Shown: piece after piece, positions 17,501 to 20,216 of the stretch
Position numbering within the stretch: the first letter of the stretch is position 1
How the letters are laid out: the number at the start of each line of letters is the position of its first letter
NCBI GenBank assembly: GCA_030618905.1
Contig: JAUXCL010000015.1
Coordinates: 1 to 20,216, forward strand
Direction: 5' to 3'
DNA length: 20,216 bases
Origin: Bacteroidales bacterium
GTDB lineage: Bacteria; Bacteroidota; Bacteroidia; Bacteroidales; B18-G4
Notes under the pieces: model-generated
Seen by the model: the letters and a program-made list of their open reading frames with translations, nothing else
Told to the model about the DNA's origin: nothing
The model's database searches: none
Program-made: the position numbers and the translations under genes

Positions 17501-18040
17501 CACCACATCAATATCCTTGCTTAGCTTCCCGGATAACTGCAGGTTTAAATTGGAATTGACCACCACATTCTGACTGTTCCCGAATGAAACGCTCCTGGAA
17601 ATGCTACCGCTTTTACTGAGGTTGCTGAACTTCATAAAGTCGCTCTGCTGCTGTTGGTACTGGTAAATGAATGGATTGTAAGGTTCTTCGGTTCTTGGAG
17701 TGATCTTGTCAACATCCTTGTTCTGGTATGATTTTGAAAAATCATATGGGAATACCCGGTAGCTTATCCTGATCTCAGTCTGCTGTGCACCGGAAAAAAA
17801 ATCCTCATGCAGGATAAGGAGAGACGAAACAGGATCCACCTGATAAGCCTCTGGTGAAATAATATTTCCCAGGCTATCTGTAATGATCAAACTATTGGGA
17901 ATGATACTGAGGCTGTCCAATCGGATGCTGTCACTATCCACATGTATCAATTTTTGCCGCAGATTATCCAATTCCTGTGCATGAATCACACAGGGTATGA
18001 ATAATATGATGAGGATGAAAATTTTGATTATTGGTTTCAA
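14537..18040 (-). CDS. large outer-membrane beta-barrel-like protein, function unknown
   Basis: This 1167-residue protein has a signal peptide (MKPIIKIFILIILFIPCVIHA-Q) and is dominated by alternating, amphipathic strands. It ends in Phe (VQLRAYF), the C-terminal aromatic signature of barrel proteins. Two conserved-looking blocks stand out. The first (about 144-209) carries SGSISRSVSFGN, VNSNLNLQLSGKLS, AAITDNTVPIQPEGNT and EFDKVFIQL. The second (about 292-359) carries GSQGESFLIVLAGSEKVYIDG, the ARGETYDYIINYNLGEITFTP hairpin and SRIVVEFEYSD. I recall such blocks from uncharacterised Bacteroidota/Chlorobi surface proteins but know no assigned function. From about 520 on, repeated strands with N/S-rich turns suggest a large barrel. 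It is too short for SprA/Sov (about 2400 residues). It lies 185 bp upstream of porP on the same strand, so a T9SS-related role is possible but is only inferred from position. Confidence 0.8.
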   Translation of the reverse strand: MKPIIKIFILIILFIPCVIHAQELDNLRQKLIHVDSDSIRLDSLSIIPNSLIITDSLGNIISPEAYQVDPVSSLLILHEDFFSGAQQTEIRISYRVFPYDFSKSYQNKDVDKITPRTEEPYNPFIYQYQQQQSDFMKFSNLSKSGSISRSVSFGNSQNVVVNSNLNLQLSGKLSKDIDVVAAITDNTVPIQPEGNTQQIQEFDKVFIQLSIKKNTLVVGDFELTRPKSYFMNFFEKAQGAAFNTEFDISNKDKTKVFGTNRLKFAAALGKGKFARNNIPGIEGNQGPYKLKGSQGESFLIVLAGSEKVYIDGRLLARGETYDYIINYNLGEITFTPNILITKDSRIVVEFEYSDKNYAQALFCVGDEFRNEKLELRLNFYSKSDLKNQPLQQDLSNQEKRLMSSVGDSLLKAIVWNIDSVGFSSDQVRYKITDSIVNSQYYDTIFVYSTNPDSALYQVGFSLVGEGRGNYVLDQNAANGRVFKWLAPVNGVPQGSYAPVKLLVTPKKSQMLTFAGDYKISKNIKISSEIALSNQDLNTFSGLDQDDNIGFAGEIGLHSEKLLGKKSQNSWIMGTGLHYEFDSKDFNPLEPFRPIEFSRDWNIQDIPKSEEHLGAFNLGFKNDKVGRIDYEIKSFLIGDNYKGLRNRLNFNLSYRKFTAKFQGSLLKSKDTASSSTFIRSIGDISKKFKWITLGLMEDQEYNIFNNLRSDSLSNNSYSYFKWGAYAVNADSSNNQVMLNYTQRSDRLPSGNELKLANVAEELNFKLNLQKNRNNRFSLTSSYRNLMIKDTVLSSNDPDKTIVGRIEHFLKVKKGVLSSNIFYEIGTGQEEQLEVSYLRVADGEGFYSWIDYNNDGIQQLNEFEVAPFKDQANYIRLFSSTNNFIRSYFNQFSASLFLNPAAVWINEPGVKKFIAKLSNQLAYRTEHKSADNNANAVFNPFISDSQIKDSLLLSLSSNFRNTLYYNRSNSKFSLDLNFQNNRNKVLLNSGFETRMVKLRGVNLRWNFYKAFSLLFSYEAGNKSSFSEFFNLSDYDIQSHRIIPKLSYQPGPQVRIELKYNYINKINTLMADDTRALIHDIGLELSYKLTNKGSFLVQANYLQVRYNENTNTPLAFEMLNGFQPGDNGTWNLSYQQTIARHLQLNLLYNGRKSPGANIVHVGSVQLRAYF

Positions 18041-18130
18041 CTTGCGGCTATTTGTTGCTCAAGAATAAAGTAAAAATTGCCAATCTATTGTGTAAGAAGA
18101 ATTGAAACTGTGGTGAATTTCTGAAAAAAA

Positions 18131-18163
18131 CTTGAGAAATTGCTAAAAAAGAATATAATTTTG
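18131..18163 (+). promoter_or_regulatory. putative Bacteroidota promoter for the YitT-family gene
   Basis: CTTG (18131-18134, one mismatch to TTTG), a 21-bp spacer and TAATTTTG (18156-18163, perfect -7) precede the ATG at 18206, giving a leader of about 35 bases. It is the only promoter-like site seen in the 165-bp divergent gap. Confidence 0.5.
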
Positions 18164-18205
18164 CATGCTTTTTTGCTGATGTTAAATTTGTTAAATAATT
18201 AAATC

Positions 18206-19099
18206 ATGGCTTTCTTACAACGCGAAAAATTGTTTTCAGGAAAGTGGTTCAAAGCTTACAGCCTGATCTTAATCGGCTCCTTTATCATGGCAGCTGGTTT
18301 TGTTTTGTTTATCACTCCCCACAAGATCATCCCCGGTGGAGTTTATGGTATTGCGATCGTCTTACATCACATGTTTGATCTTCCTGTGGGTTTGACAGCG
18401 CTTTGTTTTGATATTCCCCTAACCATTATTGGTGTCAGGGTTTTAGGACCGCGATTTGGGGTGAAGACCGTTGTCGGTTTTGTCTTAACGGCTTTCTGGG
18501 TTGATTCCCTTACCTATTTATATGGTGATGTTCCACTCATCCCGGATGATGTTTTGTTATCCTCTTTATTCGGGGGTGTCATGACCGGGTTAGGATTGGG
18601 GTTGATATTTAAATCCAAGGCCACTTCAGGGGGATCTGACATTGTTGCCATGATCATTTCAAAATATACCAGGCTTCCGATTGGCCAACTCTTGATGGTG
18701 GTGGATTCTTTCATCGTGCTCATCGGTCTGGTTGCCTTTAGAGACTGGCAGATCCCATTATATTCATTGATTACAATATATGTTACCGGCAGAGTTGTTG
18801 ATCTTGTATTGCAGGGTATTTCTTATGACAAGACTTTGTTTATCATTTCCGAAAAGCACCAGGAGATAAGGGATAAGATCATCAATGACCTGAACAGAGG
18901 AGGCACACTGTTTCATGGCAGCGGGATGTACAATTATGAAGAGAAAAGTATTATCTATACCGTATTGAACAGGAGGGAGCTGGCCATTCTGCAGGACTTT
19001 ATCCACCAGGTCGATCCCAATGCCTTCCTTGTGGTCATCAACGCCAATGAGATCCTTGGTGAAGGATTCAGGTCTCTGAAAGATAAGATTGAAGACTAG
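18206..19099 (+). CDS. YitT family membrane protein (YitT_membrane + DUF2179)
   Basis: This is the only plus-strand gene: a 297-residue integral membrane protein. About five or six hydrophobic segments fill residues 15-200, with the family signatures FITPHKIIPGGVYGIAIVLHH and FKSKATSGGSDIVAM. The C-terminal DUF2179 domain (about 205-290) includes TLFIISEKHQEIRDKI, INDLNRGGTLFHGSGMYNY and IIYTVLNRREL. The family is widespread and its transported substrate, if any, is not established, so I assign no function. It is divergent from the barrel protein and converges with rseP, leaving 3 bp between the two stops. No terminator can fit in that gap. Confidence 0.93.
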   Translation: MAFLQREKLFSGKWFKAYSLILIGSFIMAAGFVLFITPHKIIPGGVYGIAIVLHHMFDLPVGLTALCFDIPLTIIGVRVLGPRFGVKTVVGFVLTAFWVDSLTYLYGDVPLIPDDVLLSSLFGGVMTGLGLGLIFKSKATSGGSDIVAMIISKYTRLPIGQLLMVVDSFIVLIGLVAFRDWQIPLYSLITIYVTGRVVDLVLQGISYDKTLFIISEKHQEIRDKIINDLNRGGTLFHGSGMYNYEEKSIIYTVLNRRELAILQDFIHQVDPNAFLVVINANEILGEGFRSLKDKIED

Positions 19100-19102
19100 T
19101 AA

Positions 19103-20216
19103 TTATTGCCTGAACAGCCGGATGATGTCGTTTCCGTTGGCAAAGATCAGCAGGCCAAATAAAAGGATCATCCCGACAATTTGAGCATATTCAAGAAATT
19201 TTTCATTCGGCTTGCGACGGAAAATAATCTCATAAAGCAGGAACATCACATGTCCGCCATCCAGGGCTGGAATTGGTAAAATATTCAGGATAGCAAGCAT
19301 AATGGAAAGAAAAGCTGTCAGTCTCCAGAATTTCTGCCAATCCCAAACCTCAGGGAAAATACTTCCAATGGTGATGAAACCACCTACAGATTCATATGCT
19401 TTTACCTCCTTGGAGAATAGCAGTTTCAACTGGCGCAGATAATTCCCTATCCCCCTGAAGCCCTTTGCTATACCGGCTGGAATAGCTTCAGCAAAGCTAT
19501 AATTGATTTCCTTGATGTCGAAATAATGATGGATGCCTTTGGCATATACCCCAATCTTGCCTTGATCCGATACCACAACAGGGTAGTTAAGGGTATCATT
19601 ATCCCTGATGATCTTTAAGGTGATTTGTTCATTCTTATAGCCTGGCATCTCCCTGAGGTAGTCATTGAAATAGAAGAGTGCTTCATCATTCAATCCAATA
19701 AACCTGTCATTTTTTTGAATCCCTGCTTGGAGGGCGGGGGAATCAGGCATTATGCTATCAGCTACATAAGGGATCCTGACGGAGATGAAATTTGAATTTC
19801 GCTGTTTAGCCAGTTTTCCCAGGAACCCTTCAGGGATATTCACAGTGAAAGGTTCTCCCTGTCGTATAATATGAATGGTGTTGGCTTCATTCAGGATGAT
19901 GGTCAGCGGTATTTTTTGAAAATCCTCAACCATCTCTTTGTCAATTGAAATAATCTGGTCACCATCCCTTAGCCCCATTTCGTAACCCAGTGAATCAACA
20001 GCGATACCATATTTATTGGCTTCGGTTGTGGGAAGGTATTGTTCGCCCCAGGTGTAGAGCATGAACACATAAATGACCATGGCGAGCAAGACATTTACGA
20101 TAACTCCGCCCAGCATGATGATCAAGCGTTGCCAGGCGGGTTTAGCCCTGAATTCCCATGGCTGTGGAGGCTTCCGGAGTTGTTCCTTATCCAGCGATTC
20201 ATCAATCATTCCGGAA
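19103..20216 (-). CDS. rseP: RseP-type site-2 zinc metalloprotease, N-terminus cut by window edge
   Basis: About 370 C-terminal residues of an intramembrane protease are present. The frame stays open to the right edge (…Ser-Gly-Met-Ile-Asp-Glu-Ser), so the Met at 20209 is internal and the HExxH zinc motif lies beyond the window. Visible parts: the GMIDESLDKEQ and PPQPWEFRAKPAWQRL segment typical of Bacteroidota RseP, then a membrane helix (MLGGVIVNVLLAMVIYVFM). Two PDZ-like domains follow (GLRDGDQIISID and SPALQAGIQKNDRFIGL). The second catalytic motif is NILPIPALDGGHVMF, whose Asp helps bind the zinc, and a final helix precedes the C-terminal RLFRQ. Family members cut membrane-embedded anti-sigma factors or signal-peptide remnants; which of these applies here is unknown. 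Often dxr lies next to it in this phylum, but that side is out of view. Confidence 0.93.
   Translation of the reverse strand, partial: SGMIDESLDKEQLRKPPQPWEFRAKPAWQRLIIMLGGVIVNVLLAMVIYVFMLYTWGEQYLPTTEANKYGIAVDSLGYEMGLRDGDQIISIDKEMVEDFQKIPLTIILNEANTIHIIRQGEPFTVNIPEGFLGKLAKQRNSNFISVRIPYVADSIMPDSPALQAGIQKNDRFIGLNDEALFYFNDYLREMPGYKNEQITLKIIRDNDTLNYPVVVSDQGKIGVYAKGIHHYFDIKEINYSFAEAIPAGIAKGFRGIGNYLRQLKLLFSKEVKAYESVGGFITIGSIFPEVWDWQKFWRLTAFLSIMLAILNILPIPALDGGHVMFLLYEIIFRRKPNEKFLEYAQIVGMILLFGLLIFANGNDIIRLFRQ

Noticed and set aside
18041..18130. Minus-strand promoter for the 1167-residue protein
   Set aside because: The best -7 candidate (TAGATTGG on the minus strand) has a mismatch, and the nearest -33-like element is at the wrong spacing.
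20207..20209. ATG at 20209 as the start of rseP
   Set aside because: The frame stays open to the window edge, and this Met lies inside the family's internal GMIDES motif; the HExxH part must lie upstream.

Overview
The window comes from a member of the Bacteroidota. Four things point there. It has a complete type IX secretion (T9SS) core locus in the order porP-gldK-gldL-gldM-gldN. It has a Bacteroidota-type LptE lipoprotein next to a sigma-54 activator. Several genes have Bacteroidota-type promoter elements (-7 TAnnTTTG, -33 TTTG). Most genes lack a Shine-Dalgarno sequence. Base composition looks moderate (low-to-mid 40s % GC by eye) and even, with no sign of a foreign island. I see no rRNA, tRNA, CRISPR array, IS element or phage gene. 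The flanking genes suggest a Bacteroidales-like or environmental lineage, but I cannot place it more finely.

Layout, left to right; all genes are on the minus strand except one. (1) Positions 1-1680 hold the 5' part of lptE, cut by the window edge, downstream of a sigma-54 activator without a receiver domain. (2) 1773-3437 is an unusually long nucleotide-sugar dehydrogenase. (3) 3505-8121 holds pheT and recG, each with its own -7 box. (4) 8217-14351 is the T9SS block (transcribed porP, gldK, gldL, gldM, gldN), closed by a strong GC-rich terminator at about 8163-8191. A promoter lies just upstream of gldK. (5) 14537-18040 encodes a 1167-residue outer-membrane beta-barrel-like protein of unknown function, next to the T9SS block and in the same direction. 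(6) 18206-19099 (+) is a YitT-family membrane protein, and it converges with rseP (19103 to the right edge), leaving only 3 bp between the stop codons.

How the genes work together: GldL and GldM form the proton-driven inner-membrane motor. GldM spans the periplasm to the GldK/GldN ring under the outer membrane, and PorP/SprF-type proteins act at the outer membrane. LptE (lipopolysaccharide export), the sugar dehydrogenase (acidic sugar precursors) and RseP (intramembrane proteolysis) also serve the cell envelope, so the window is mostly envelope biogenesis plus two housekeeping genes.

The T9SS is a known system. The least explained parts are the 1167-residue barrel-like protein, three 35-residue repeats in GldL, and the divergent cofactor site of the sugar dehydrogenase. 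No intergenic gap exceeds 300 bp; the largest are 14352-14536 and 18041-18205. In the first I see nothing convincing, and in the second only the promoter of the plus-strand gene.
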